DNA of 64,000 bases from Streptomyces pseudovenezuelae (GCF_029892565.1 NZ_JARXVH010000004.1:310001-374000); one strand, 5' to 3'. Shown: positions 26,696 to 39,735, counted from the first letter of the stretch. Translations and numbers: made by a program. The notes: generated by a model from the letters alone, not told the origin.

Positions 26696-26821
26696 GTCGC
26701 ACCTCCGTAACGCCGCGGCAACATCGCCGCGCTTGCGTGATGTTAGCCACATTGTTGAGGTGTAGTCAGTACCCCGGAAGAGACCTTTCCGTGACCTCCA
26801 CGTCCGGGTGGCCGAAAAGAG

Positions 26822-26859
26822 CGGGGCCTTGCTCGCCGTATACGACGAGCAAGGCCCCG
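26822..26859 (-). terminator. Strong stem-loop terminator of leuA
   Basis: A perfect 14 bp stem (CGGGGCCTTGCTCG / CGAGCAAGGCCCCG) with a 10-base loop lies 20 bp after the leuA stop. In the leuA direction it is followed by CTCTTTT, so it looks like a true intrinsic terminator, unusual for such GC-rich DNA. Confidence 0.85.
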
Positions 26860-26878
26860 AAACCGCCGGTCAGAGTGA

Positions 26879-28864
<1,986 letters not shown>

Positions 28865-28971
28865 TCAGGGCCTAACACAGCGCAACCACCCACGGCGGCC
28901 GCATCCCCATATTTCACCAATCATGGTGGCACCTAGTGACAGCCCGCTAACGCAGTGCCATCGTGCCGCAC

Positions 28972-30042
28972 ATGACGACAAACGGGGGCTTCACGCCCGT
29001 CTTCTGCACGGTCGTTCCACCACACATCCTCGACCACCTGGCCAGGAACGACGACCCCGCGCTCTCCGGTCCCGCCCAGCAGACCTTGATCCGCGACAGC
29101 GAACTCCGCGGCAGGCGCAGGGTGACCACAGAGTTCTCCCTCGCCCCGGCGCCGCAGGCAACGGCGACGACGGACACACCACTCCGCACCATCTACGACG
29201 CCGGCCACGGCACCGACCTCCCCGGCTCCACAGTCCGCGCCGAGGGCGCGGACCCCGGCCAGGACGCCACGGTCAACCGCGCCTACGCCGGCCTGGGCGC
29301 CACCTTCGACCTCTACCTCAAGGCGTACCAGCGCCACTCGATCGACGCCGACGGCCTCCCGCTCGACGCGACCGTCCACTTCGACGAGAAGTACAACAAC
29401 GCCTTCTGGAACGGCGAGCAGATGGTGTTCGGCGACGGTGACGGCGAGATCTTCCTCGACTTCACCATCCCGATCGACGTCATCGGCCACGAACTGACCC
29501 ACGGCGTCACCCAGTACACGGCCAACCTCACGTACTACGGCCAGCCCGGCGCCCTGAACGAGTCGATGTCCGACGTCTTCGGCTCGCTCATCAAGCAGTA
29601 CACGCTGGGCCAGACCGCCGCCGAGGCCGACTGGCTGATCGGCGCGGGCCTGCTCGCCCCGAGCGTCACCGGCAAGGCGCTGCGCTCCATGAAGGAGCCG
29701 GGCAGCGCGTACGACGACGACGTGCTCGGCAAGGACCCGCAGCCCGCGACCATGGACGACTACGTCCGCACCGGCCGCGACAACGGCGGCGTGCACATCA
29801 ACTCCGGTATCCCCAACCACGCGTTCTACCTGGTCGCCGACGCGCTCGGCGGCAACGCCTGGGAGAAGGCGGGACAGGTCTGGTACGACGTCCTGACCGG
29901 CGGCCAGCTCGCCAGCAGCGCGCTGTTCGCCGACTTCGCCAAGCTGACCGTCAAGGCCGCGCGCGAGCGCTTCGGCGACGGGGGCGAGGAAATCCAGGCC
30001 GTATCGAAGGCGTGGGAGCAGGTCGGGGTGCGGATTCCGTGA
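28972..30042 (+). CDS. M4-family metallopeptidase, protealysin-like, without signal peptide
   Basis: 356 aa thermolysin-fold zinc peptidase. The zinc site HELTH and the third ligand Glu in GALNESMSDVFG are intact, and the catalytic His region (GVHINSGIPNHAFYLVAD) follows. There is no signal peptide; a short N-terminal segment (PVFCTVVPPHILDHLARN) matches the protealysin-type propeptide motif PPxxL. An in-frame GTG at 28963 would add three residues. The next gene encodes an emfourin-like inhibitor, the typical partner of this subgroup, so the protease may act inside the cell or leave by a non-Sec route. Confidence 0.9.
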   Translation: MTTNGGFTPVFCTVVPPHILDHLARNDDPALSGPAQQTLIRDSELRGRRRVTTEFSLAPAPQATATTDTPLRTIYDAGHGTDLPGSTVRAEGADPGQDATVNRAYAGLGATFDLYLKAYQRHSIDADGLPLDATVHFDEKYNNAFWNGEQMVFGDGDGEIFLDFTIPIDVIGHELTHGVTQYTANLTYYGQPGALNESMSDVFGSLIKQYTLGQTAAEADWLIGAGLLAPSVTGKALRSMKEPGSAYDDDVLGKDPQPATMDDYVRTGRDNGGVHINSGIPNHAFYLVADALGGNAWEKAGQVWYDVLTGGQLASSALFADFAKLTVKAARERFGDGGEEIQAVSKAWEQVGVRIP

Positions 30043-30062
30043 GTCCGTACTAGACAGGGCCC

Positions 30063-30329
30063 ATGCGTATTCAGGTGCGGCGCACGGGCGGGTTCGCGGG
30101 CATCGAGCGGCACGCGGAGGTGAACACCTCCGGGCGGCCCGATGCCCTCGACTGGCAGGCCCTGGCCCAGCAGGCGTTGTCCGGTGGGCAGGGCAGCCGG
30201 CCGCTGGGGGTGCCGGACGGCTTCAGCTACGAGATCACCGTGGACGGCAAGACGGTGTACGCGGCCGATCCCCGGCTCACCCACGAGCAACGCGAGCTGA
30301 TCTCAAGGGTGTTGAAGGAAGGGGCGTAA
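30063..30329 (+). CDS. Emfourin-like inhibitor of the M4 peptidase
   Basis: 88 aa small beta-rich protein (MRIQVRRTGGFAGIERHAEV ... PDGFSYEITVDGKTVYA) that looks like the protealysin-associated emfourin family. It starts 20 bp after the protease stop, so the two are cotranscribed. In Serratia the homologous protein binds the cognate M4 enzyme; an inhibitor or immunity role is inferred here from the pairing. Confidence 0.78.
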   Translation: MRIQVRRTGGFAGIERHAEVNTSGRPDALDWQALAQQALSGGQGSRPLGVPDGFSYEITVDGKTVYAADPRLTHEQRELISRVLKEGA

Positions 30330-30350
30330 CCGGCAGTTCACGCGGGGGCG

Positions 30351-30380
30351 TTGACTTCCCTACCGAGGGGTAAGGATGAT
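30351..30380 (+). promoter_or_regulatory. Probable promoter giving a leaderless beta-glucosidase transcript
   Basis: TTGACT at 30351-30356, 18 bases, then GATGAT at 30375-30380. The expected transcription start falls at about 30387, next to the ATG at 30388. This would put the first ATG (30376) inside the -10 element and favours the second ATG as the real, leaderless start. Confidence 0.4.
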
Positions 30381-30387
30381 CCCGCCC

Positions 30388-31710
30388 ATGGCGACTGATC
30401 CGCGTGCAGCGGCGCATCCGATCCCTCGGTTCCCGGCCGGATTCCTGTGGGGTGTGTCCACCTCGGCCCACCAGATCGAGGGGGCCGTGGACGAGCGCGA
30501 GCCGTCGGTGTGGGACGTCTTCGCGGCCGAACCGGGGCACATCAAGGACGGCTCGACCGCGGCGGTGGCCTGCGACCACTACCACCGCTACCGCGAGGAC
30601 GTGGCCCTGCTGTCCGGCCTGGGCGTGGACGCGTACCGCTTCTCCATCTCCTGGCCGAGGGTGAACTCGCCGGGCGGCCTGGACTTCTACGACCGTCTCG
30701 TGGACGAGCTGTGCGCGGCCGGCGTACGCCCGGTCCCCACCCTCTTCCACTGGGACCTGCCGGTCACCCGGGACTGGCTGGAGCGGGACACGGCCGCGCA
30801 CTTCGCGGACTACGTGGCGCGCGTCGCCGACCGGCTCGGCGACCGGGTGACGAAGTGGATCACCCTCAACGAGCCCGCCGAACACACCCTGCTGGGCCAC
30901 GCGTTGGGCGCCCACGCACCGGGCAGGAAGCTGCTCTTCGACGCGCTCCCGGTCGCCCACCACCAACTCCTGGCCCACGGCCTGGCGGTCCGCGCCCTGC
31001 GCGCGGCCGGCGCGAGCGACATCGGCATCGCCAACTCGCACGGCCCGACCTGGCCGGCCTCGGACGAACCGGCCGACGTGGAGGCGGCGGACTTCTACGA
31101 CCTCCTGCTCAACCGCCTCTTCGCCGACCCGCTGCTGCTCGGCCAATACCCCGACGGCATCGGCGAGTTGATGCCCGGAGACGTCGAGTCCGACCTGAAG
31201 ATCATCGCCGAGCCCATCGACTGGTACGGCATCAACTACTACGCGCCGACCCGGGTGGGCGCCCCGCAGGGCGCGGAGATCGAGTTCGGCGGCCTCACCA
31301 TGCCCGCCGAACTCCCCTTCTCGGTAAGGGAGATCGAGGGCGTCCCGCGGACCGACTTCGGCTGGCCCGTGGTCCCCGGGGGCCTGACGGAACTCCTCAC
31401 CGGCTTCCGCGAGCGCTACGGCGACCGCCTCCCGCCGGTCGTCATCACCGAGAACGGCTGCTCCTACGAGGGGATCGACGACCAGGACCGGATCGCCTAC
31501 CTGGACGGCCATGTCCGGGCCCTGCACGACGCGGTGACGGCCGGTGTGGACGTGCGCGGCTACTTCGCGTGGTCGCTGCTCGACAACTTCGAGTGGGCGG
31601 AGGGCTATCAGCGCCGCTTCGGTCTGGTGCACGTCGACTACGAGACGCAGGTGCGCACGCCGAAGGCCTCGTACGCGTGGTTCCGGGACCTGCTCCGGGC
31701 GCAGAGATGA
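30388..31710 (+). CDS. Beta-glucosidase, glycoside hydrolase family 1
   Basis: About 440 aa (444 from the alternative ATG at 30376) intracellular retaining glycosidase. The GH1 N-terminal signature FPAGFLWGVSTSAHQIEGA is present, with the acid/base Glu in TLNEP and the nucleophile Glu in VITENGCS. The terminal substrate-binding motif SLLDNFEWAEGYQRRFGLV is complete. There is no signal peptide, so the substrate is an imported oligosaccharide. The stop overlaps the sugar transporter start by 4 bp (ATGA), which pairs import with hydrolysis of a beta-glucoside or beta-galactoside. Confidence 0.93.
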   Translation: MATDPRAAAHPIPRFPAGFLWGVSTSAHQIEGAVDEREPSVWDVFAAEPGHIKDGSTAAVACDHYHRYREDVALLSGLGVDAYRFSISWPRVNSPGGLDFYDRLVDELCAAGVRPVPTLFHWDLPVTRDWLERDTAAHFADYVARVADRLGDRVTKWITLNEPAEHTLLGHALGAHAPGRKLLFDALPVAHHQLLAHGLAVRALRAAGASDIGIANSHGPTWPASDEPADVEAADFYDLLLNRLFADPLLLGQYPDGIGELMPGDVESDLKIIAEPIDWYGINYYAPTRVGAPQGAEIEFGGLTMPAELPFSVREIEGVPRTDFGWPVVPGGLTELLTGFRERYGDRLPPVVITENGCSYEGIDDQDRIAYLDGHVRALHDAVTAGVDVRGYFAWSLLDNFEWAEGYQRRFGLVHVDYETQVRTPKASYAWFRDLLRAQR

Positions 31711-32975
31711 CGGCCCCTCCGGAGGACTCCCAGGACTCGCCGGCGGCGCTCGCCGAGCCCGTCGAACGGGTCGGGCGCGGCTGGACGATGTCCCTCTCGC
31801 TCGCCAACGGGGCGATCTGGGTGGGCTGGTACGGCCCGCTGCAGATTCTGCTGGCCTCGCAGGCGAAGGACTTCGCGCCGGGCTCCGGCATGTCCAAGGA
31901 GGCGATGCTGGCCTGGGTGACCGGCGCCGGCGCGCTGGTCTCGCTCGCCGCCAACCCGTTCTTCGGCGCCCTCTCGGACCGGACGACGGGCCGGTGGGGC
32001 CGCCGTACGCCGTGGATCGTGGCCGGGGCGGCGGGCGGCGCGCTGTCCTTGCTGCTGCTCGCGGGGGCGGGCGGGGTGTGGACGATGGCGCTGGGCTGGT
32101 GCCTGGTCCAGCTGACCCTGAACTCGGCCTTCGCGGCGGTCACGGCGGCGGTGCCGGACCGGGTGCCCAGGCTCCAACGCGGCTCGGTGGGCGGGTGGTT
32201 GGGGGCGGCACAGATCCTGGGTGTGGTCGGCGGGACCGGCCTTGCGACGGTGGTCGGGGGCATCGGGGCCGGGTATGCGGCGTGCGCGGTGTTCACGGTC
32301 GTGGGGGTGCTGCCGTACGTCCTGAAGTACCCGGACCTGCGGCTGCCCGCGACGGACCGGCCGGTCTGGTCGTGGCGGTCGTTCCTCGCGGGCTTCTGGC
32401 TGAGCCCGCGCCAATACCCGGACCTGGGCTGGGCCTGGCTGACCCGGTTCCTGATCAACCTCAGCAACGCGCTGGTCCTGCTCTACCTCCTGTACTACCT
32501 GCGCGACCGCCTGCACTACGACGACCCCGGCCAGGGTGTGCTGATCCTGACCGCGGTGAACGGGCTGACCCTGCTCGCCACGGTCGTCGTCGGCGGGGTG
32601 TGGTCGGACCGGCTGGGCCGGCGCAAACCGTTCGTGATCTGGTCCGGCATCCTCATGGCGGTGGCGACGGCGGGGCTCGCGGCCTGGCAGACCTGGCCCG
32701 GCGCGATCGTCGCGGCGGCGGTCCTCGGCATCGGCTTCGGCGTCTTCACCTCGGTCGACTTCGCCCTGATGACGGACGTCCTGCCGAAGGCCGGGGACCG
32801 CGGCAAGGACCTCGGCGTGATCAACGTGGCGAACGCGCTGCCCCAGGTCGCGGCCCCCGCCCTGGCCGCGCCGATCGTGACCTACCTGGGCGGCTACCGG
32901 GTGCTGTACCTGGTGGCGGCGGTGGTCGGGTTGGCGGGGGCGGTGCTGGTGGGGCGGATCAGGGGCGTGGACTGA
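31707..32975 (+). CDS. MFS sugar transporter (GPH/SLC45-like)
   Basis: 422 aa, twelve predicted helices. The loop between helices 2 and 3 carries NPFFGALSDRTTGRWGRRTPWI, which resembles the glycoside-pentoside-hexuronide and sucrose transporter group. It is translationally coupled to the GH1 gene, so it probably imports the disaccharide that the enzyme cleaves. The exact sugar is not readable. Confidence 0.83.
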   Translation: MTAPPEDSQDSPAALAEPVERVGRGWTMSLSLANGAIWVGWYGPLQILLASQAKDFAPGSGMSKEAMLAWVTGAGALVSLAANPFFGALSDRTTGRWGRRTPWIVAGAAGGALSLLLLAGAGGVWTMALGWCLVQLTLNSAFAAVTAAVPDRVPRLQRGSVGGWLGAAQILGVVGGTGLATVVGGIGAGYAACAVFTVVGVLPYVLKYPDLRLPATDRPVWSWRSFLAGFWLSPRQYPDLGWAWLTRFLINLSNALVLLYLLYYLRDRLHYDDPGQGVLILTAVNGLTLLATVVVGGVWSDRLGRRKPFVIWSGILMAVATAGLAAWQTWPGAIVAAAVLGIGFGVFTSVDFALMTDVLPKAGDRGKDLGVINVANALPQVAAPALAAPIVTYLGGYRVLYLVAAVVGLAGAVLVGRIRGVD

Positions 32976-32997
32976 CGCCCCTGACGCTCCCGCCGTG

Positions 32998-33852
32998 TCA
33001 GAGCGCTCCGGCGTCCAGTGCCGACCACACGCTCGGGTAGACGGGCCGGAAGCCGAGGTCGCGGCGGATCCGCTGGGTGGACATGATGCCGAACCACGGG
33101 TCGGGGTCGGTGTGCTCCTGGAGTTCGGCGGGGACCTCGACGCCGTTGAGCTGGTGCAGCTCGACCGCCGTGACCGGGGCGTCGTCGGCGATGTTGTAGA
33201 CGGGGCCGCTCACCGCCGGTGCGTACAGGAGCCGTAGCAGTCCCTGGGCGACGTCGACGTGGTGGGCCATCTGCAGCCGCTGGGCCGGCGCCCAGTTCCG
33301 GGCCCACATCAGGGAGTTGGCCAGATGCGGGTCCCCCTCGCCGTAGACGAAGGGCAGTCGGCCGACGCGTACGTCGATGCCCTCCAGCGCGAGCAGTTCC
33401 CGCTCCGCCGCCACCTTCGACTCGTTGTAGGCGCCCCACAGCTGGCCGCCGGGCCGGCTCTCGTCCTCCTCGACGAGCGGGCGGCCCCGCCCGACGCCGT
33501 ACACCATCCCGGTGCTGACCTGCACGAACCTCCGCACTCCCGAGGCCTGCGCGGCGCGGCCCAGGGCGACCGCCGCGTCCCGGTTGACGGCCCACGCCTC
33601 CTCGTCCGGCACCCCGCGGAAGGAGGCCGCGACGTTCAGTACCGCGTCCGCGCCGGCCACCGCCTTGCCGAGCGCCTCGGTGTCGCGCAGGTCGCCGACC
33701 ACGACCTCGGCGCCGAGCTCCGCGAACCGCTCGCCGCGGGCCGCGTCCCGGACCAGGACCCGTACGCCCTCTCCCGGCCGGGCCTGTGCCAGCAGCCTCG
33801 GGACCAGTCGCCGGCCCACCTGACCTGTCGTACCTGTCACCAACGTCAGCAT
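32998..33852 (-). CDS. NAD-dependent epimerase/dehydratase (extended SDR)
   Basis: 284 aa Rossmann-fold protein. The dinucleotide motif is TGTTGQVGRRL near the N-terminus, followed by VVVGDLRD, and the active-site YxxxK is YNESK with upstream VSTGMVYG. The downstream region is typical of sugar-nucleotide epimerases and their relatives. It is divergent from a helix-turn-helix regulator with a palindrome between them, so it is probably the regulator's target. The substrate is unknown. Confidence 0.85.
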   Translation of the reverse strand: MLTLVTGTTGQVGRRLVPRLLAQARPGEGVRVLVRDAARGERFAELGAEVVVGDLRDTEALGKAVAGADAVLNVAASFRGVPDEEAWAVNRDAAVALGRAAQASGVRRFVQVSTGMVYGVGRGRPLVEEDESRPGGQLWGAYNESKVAAERELLALEGIDVRVGRLPFVYGEGDPHLANSLMWARNWAPAQRLQMAHHVDVAQGLLRLLYAPAVSGPVYNIADDAPVTAVELHQLNGVEVPAELQEHTDPDPWFGIMSTQRIRRDLGFRPVYPSVWSALDAGAL

Positions 33853-33913
33853 GATGTGTTCCTCTCGTCAGCGACCAGCCTCCGGCGCCGGGGCCACGGG
33901 CGGGAGAGACCTT

Positions 33914-33929
33914 CCGATCGGGGGATCGG
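33914..33929. promoter_or_regulatory. Palindrome CCGATC-N4-GATCGG in divergent promoter region
   Basis: Perfect 6+6 inverted repeat with a GGGG spacer, lying between the SDR gene start (33852) and the regulator start (33972). It is a good operator candidate for the adjacent XRE-type regulator. Confidence 0.45.
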
Positions 33930-33971
33930 CAGTCCCTGGCTAAGCCGGGCGGTCCGGCGCACGCTGGAGGG

Positions 33972-34816
33972 GTGGACCGAACCGAATTCGCCGACTTCCT
34001 GCGCCGCGGCCGAGCCCGACTGGACCCGTCGGATGTGGGCCTCACCGCGGGCCCGCGCCGCCGTACGCCGGGGCTGCGCCGCGAGGAGGTGGCGCAGCTG
34101 GCGGGCATGTCGGTGGACTACTACACGCGCCTGGAACAGTCCCGGGGCCCGCACCCGTCCCGCCAGATGCTGACGGCGCTGGCGCGCGGGCTGCGCCTGA
34201 CGGACGATGAACGCGACCACCTGTTCCACCTGGCGGGCGAGGAGCCACCGCGCCGCGAGAGCCCGTCGTCGCACGTCCGCCCGGGTCTGCTGCTGGTCCT
34301 GGACCGTCTGCACGACACCCCCGCGATGGTGGTGACGGACTGCGGTGAGCTGCTCGCGCAGAACGCGATGTCGAGGGCCCTGTCGGGCGACGCGTTCGCC
34401 CGCCCGCCCCGGGACCGCAACATGCTGCGCCGCTTCTTCCTCGACAAGGAGGGGCCCGCGCTGTTCCCGCCGGAGGACCGCCCCGACCACGCCCGCTCCC
34501 ACGTGGCCAACCTGCGCGCGGTCGCCGCGTCCCGCCCGAACGACCCGGAACCGGCCGCACTGGTCGCCGAACTACGGTCGTCCAGCGAGGAGTTCGCCGC
34601 CCTCTGGGACGAACACGAGGTCGCGGTACGCCGGTTCACGACCAAGCGCTTCCTGCACCCGCTGGTGGGCCTGCTGGAACTCGACTGCGAGATCCTCCTG
34701 AGCCACGAACACCACCACCGACTCGTCGTCCACACGGCCCGCCCGGGGACGGAGTCGTACGAACGTCTGCAGTTGCTGCGAGTGTTGGGCCTTCAGGACA
34801 TGGCCCCGCAGGGCAT

Positions 34817-34820
<4 letters not shown>
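33972..34820 (+). CDS. XRE-family transcriptional regulator with MmyB-like C-terminal domain
   Basis: 282 aa. The N-terminal helix-turn-helix (about 30-80) contains the group signature RRRTPGLRREEVAQLAGMSVDYYTRLEQ. The C-terminal domain, with LLLVLDRLHDTPAMVVTDCGELLAQN and HPLVGLLELDCEILL, matches the MmyB-like ligand-binding domain (PAS-like fold). GTG start at 33972. It is divergent from the SDR gene, which such regulators usually control. The stop codon TAG overlaps the era stop on the other strand within CTAG. Confidence 0.88.
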
Positions 34821-37138
<2,318 letters not shown>

Positions 37139-37197
37139 GGGTGCGAACCCCCACGGACGAGAAGGAGAAGGACGGGCGGGTGCGGACGCCCGTACGG

Positions 37198-38517
37198 TCA
37201 GCTGAGCGTGAGGGTCAGGACTCCGGCGTACGAGCCCGGAGGCGTGAACGCCGGTACGTCCAGGGACAGTCCGGCGTCGACGGTGAACTCACCGCCGGTG
37301 ACCGTGCCGTCCGGAGCGGCCGCCAGGGTCGCGCCCGAGAGGCCCACCGTGCCGGCGGAACCGGCCTGGCAGGTGCTCGGACTGCCCGCCTTGGTGGCGC
37401 AGGCGGGGCTCCAACTCAGCTTCCCGGCATCGATCTTGGCGCCGGGACCGGTGAAGTCGGTGACCTTGCCGGTCAGGGACCAGCCCGCGGGACCGCCGCG
37501 GTAGTCCTTGACGGTGACCGCGTTCAGGGCCCCGGTGGAGGCCCCGCCCCGACCGAAGTCGACGGCCGACAGCGCCACGGAGTCGCCGGCCTGGGACATG
37601 GACAGCGTCCCCGCCTTCACGGTCGTGGTCAGCTTCTGGCTGCCGTCCGGCACGGGCGTGGTGTCGTTGACGACGTAGGCGGCAGGCCCGGCGCCCTTGT
37701 CGGCGTTCCACGCGCTGCCCTCGTAGGCCACGATCCCCGTCGTCGTCTTGTCGCTGACGACGAGAGAGCCGCTGAAGGCACCGTCGCCGGCGGCGGTGAC
37801 GGTCGCGGTGTCCGCGGTCTGGGTGGTGCCGGAGCGCCCGGCCAGGGTGACGGTCGCGCCCGGCGTGAAGTCGGTGCCGCTCACGGTGACGCTGTCACCG
37901 GGGTTCCCGGTGGCCGAACCCAGCGAGATGGCACGGTTGTTGGTGGGATTGGCGTCCGTCGCGGTGACGGTCTGGGAGACCGGCGCGGGCGGGGTGATCA
38001 CCGTGCACGGGGTGTCCAGCTCCAGGATGTAGCTGGTGTGGATGTTGTAGTCGCCGGGCGAGAGGGTGATCGCGCCGGGCGAGGTGACCGTGAAGGTGCC
38101 GGTCATGGAGAACGACGGGAAGGCGCCGTTGCCGGGCACCGGGGCGTTCTTCTTGGGCCCGGTGACGGTCACGGAACCGGTCTGCGCGCCGCCCAGGGTG
38201 ACCTTTCCGGTGGGCGTCATGATGTCGGCCGGCAGGGCGATGGCCGTCGGGTTGTTGGCGGCCGGCTTGACCACGGTGTACGTCACCGTGACGGTGTCGC
38301 CGACCTTCGGGCTGGCGTTGTCCACCGAGACGTTGCCGGTGGTGGTGCCGTCGATCGGCGGGATGCCGGCGATCGCGGGCGGGATGCAGTGCGTGGCGAA
38401 GTCGACGTCCGTGCCCGCTGCGCCGGCCGGACAGGCCAGCGCGCCGCCGGCGGTGACCGCGAGTGCGGTTCCCGCGAGCAGTGACGCCCAGCGGCGTCTT
38501 CGGTTGTGCGAACCCAT
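37198..38517 (-). CDS. Secreted WxL-like surface protein with Ig/IPT-type domains
   Basis: 439 aa. Long signal peptide (MGSHNRRRRWASLLAGTALA ... AGA). The middle has a segment GDSVTVSGTDFTPGATVTLAG resembling an IPT/Ig fold. The C-terminal 160 residues (TLSMSQAGDSVALSAVDFG ... AFTPPGSYAGVLTLTL) look like the WxL domain that binds cell-wall polymers, though the Trp-x-Leu repeats themselves are degenerate. Four cysteines are present. The downstream neighbour is a DUF916-like anchored protein, the usual partner of WxL proteins. Function is inferred as cell-surface attachment. Confidence 0.7.
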   Translation of the reverse strand: MGSHNRRRRWASLLAGTALAVTAGGALACPAGAAGTDVDFATHCIPPAIAGIPPIDGTTTGNVSVDNASPKVGDTVTVTYTVVKPAANNPTAIALPADIMTPTGKVTLGGAQTGSVTVTGPKKNAPVPGNGAFPSFSMTGTFTVTSPGAITLSPGDYNIHTSYILELDTPCTVITPPAPVSQTVTATDANPTNNRAISLGSATGNPGDSVTVSGTDFTPGATVTLAGRSGTTQTADTATVTAAGDGAFSGSLVVSDKTTTGIVAYEGSAWNADKGAGPAAYVVNDTTPVPDGSQKLTTTVKAGTLSMSQAGDSVALSAVDFGRGGASTGALNAVTVKDYRGGPAGWSLTGKVTDFTGPGAKIDAGKLSWSPACATKAGSPSTCQAGSAGTVGLSGATLAAAPDGTVTGGEFTVDAGLSLDVPAFTPPGSYAGVLTLTLS

Positions 38518-38600
38518 GGGTGTGCCCCCTCTTCTCTGTGCTCGCTGGGGGCATTGATGTGCGGATTGCGTGAGAAGTCAATGGAGACGCCGAAATGAAC

Positions 38601-38649
38601 TGATGGACCGTCAGTTCCTGTGTGGCTCACAGGAACTGACGGCCCATCA
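38601..38649. repeat. Long inverted repeat made of two TGAYGGNCCRTCA palindromes
   Basis: The left arm (38601-38622) and right arm (38628-38649) match at 21 of 22 positions around a five-base loop. Each arm carries a near-palindromic core, TGATGGACCGTCA and TGACGGCCCATCA. It could terminate the upstream small secreted-protein gene. The same core also occurs at 39290-39302 upstream of that gene, which suggests an operator or promoter element instead. Confidence 0.8.
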
Positions 38650-38689
38650 ATGAACTGCGTCAGTCGAGCACCGCTCGGTTCGGTACGGC

Positions 38690-39163
38690 TCAGTCGAAGA
38701 CGAACGGGCCGGGCGACTGCGCCGCGGTCGCCGTACAGGTGACGTTGATGCCGAAGATGGTCATCTGCAGCGAACCGCCGAACGCCTCCAGGCTGTCGCC
38801 GGAGGCCACGGTGCCGTTGAGCGGGCCGACGGTGACGGAGTCGCCGGTGGTCATCGCCGGGTTCTCCGTACCGGCGAAGGCGGTGGTGCCACCGCTCGCG
38901 TTCACCAGGGTGAGCGTGGAGGCGATGGAGTCCTCCGACAGGTCGATCGGAGCGGTGATCGCGGACGTGACGGTGATGGTGGCCGCCGTGCCGTCCTGGG
39001 TCGCCGTGAGGGTGGCCTCGCCACCGCCGAAGATGCCGCAGTCGGCGTTGATCGTCGCCTCCTGCGGGGTGACGGCGAGGGCGCTGGGCGCGAACGCGAG
39101 CGACGCGGCCGCGAGGGCCCCTACCGCCATGGCCGCACCTGTGCTGATTCGTTTGCCGTTCAT
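38690..39163 (-). CDS. Small secreted protein of unknown function
   Basis: 157 aa. Signal peptide (MNGKRISTGAAMAVGALAAA ... ALA), mature all-beta domain rich in Thr/Gly/Ala with two cysteines (DCGIFGG and VTCTATA) that could form a disulfide. The ATG at 39163 follows GGAAGGGAG and is preferred over the longer frame. It is upstream of the WxL-like gene, with which it shares a palindromic motif in the promoter region, so it is likely part of the same regulon. Confidence 0.75.
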   Translation of the reverse strand: MNGKRISTGAAMAVGALAAASLAFAPSALAVTPQEATINADCGIFGGGEATLTATQDGTAATITVTSAITAPIDLSEDSIASTLTLVNASGGTTAFAGTENPAMTTGDSVTVGPLNGTVASGDSLEAFGGSLQMTIFGINVTCTATAAQSPGPFVFD

Positions 39164-39289
39164 GGGGATCCGGCTCCCTTCCCGTGCGGGAATTGCCATG
39201 TGGGGATGGATGGGAGAGATCCGAACGGGCCGCAGGCGGGCGCGGTGCGGGGCGCCGAGTGGGGGGTGGTGGAGCTGGGTGCCTGAATC

Positions 39290-39302
39290 TGACGGTCCGT
39301 CG
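39290..39302. promoter_or_regulatory. Third copy of the TGAYGGNCCRTCN palindromic motif
   Basis: TGACGGTCCGTCG lies about 127 bp upstream of the small secreted-protein start, at a distance similar to that of the 38601-38649 copies from the WxL-like start (84 to 132 bp). A GGAAC box follows directly, as in the other copies in inverse orientation. Confidence 0.5.
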
Positions 39303-39381
39303 GAACTACCGGTTCCATTGATGCGCGAGAGACACGGGAGCGGCAAGGTTGAATTCCGGCCGACTCTGAAAAGGGCGATTT

Positions 39382-39735
39382 TCAGCCTGCGGTCACGGTG
39401 CTCCGCACGGTGCCGTCGGGCCCGGCCACCAGCACGGGCGTCCCGGTCCCGCCCAGGTCAGCCACCGCCGCGAGGTCTTCGTCCGACACCGACTCGGCCT
39501 GAGTGACCACCGCCGCCGCCTCCAGCGACTTCGCCCCGGAAGCCACCGCCATCGCCACCGCCGTCCGCAGCGCGCTCAGCTTCAGTGACCGAAGCTCGAC
39601 GGTCCCGGCGACATAGGTACGGCCGGTGTCGTCCCGTACGGCCGCCCCCTCGGGCACACCGTTGCGGGCCCGCGCGGAGCGGGCCAGGGTGACGATCTTG
39701 CGGTCCTCGGGGTCGAGCGCGTTGCTGTCGGTCAT
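39382..39735 (-). CDS. Cytidine deaminase-like protein, catalytic residues missing
   Basis: 117 aa. The fold pattern of cytidine deaminase is recognisable (IVTLARSARARNGVPEGAAVRDDTGRTYVAGTVELRSLKLSAL) where active enzymes have GCNVENASY and CAER. The zinc ligands (C/HAE and PCxxC) are absent, so it should not deaminate. Streptomyces genomes often carry such a gene near era, which argues that it is kept for another role. It is probably monocistronic. Confidence 0.72.
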   Translation of the reverse strand: MTDSNALDPEDRKIVTLARSARARNGVPEGAAVRDDTGRTYVAGTVELRSLKLSALRTAVAMAVASGAKSLEAAAVVTQAESVSDEDLAAVADLGGTGTPVLVAGPDGTVRSTVTAG

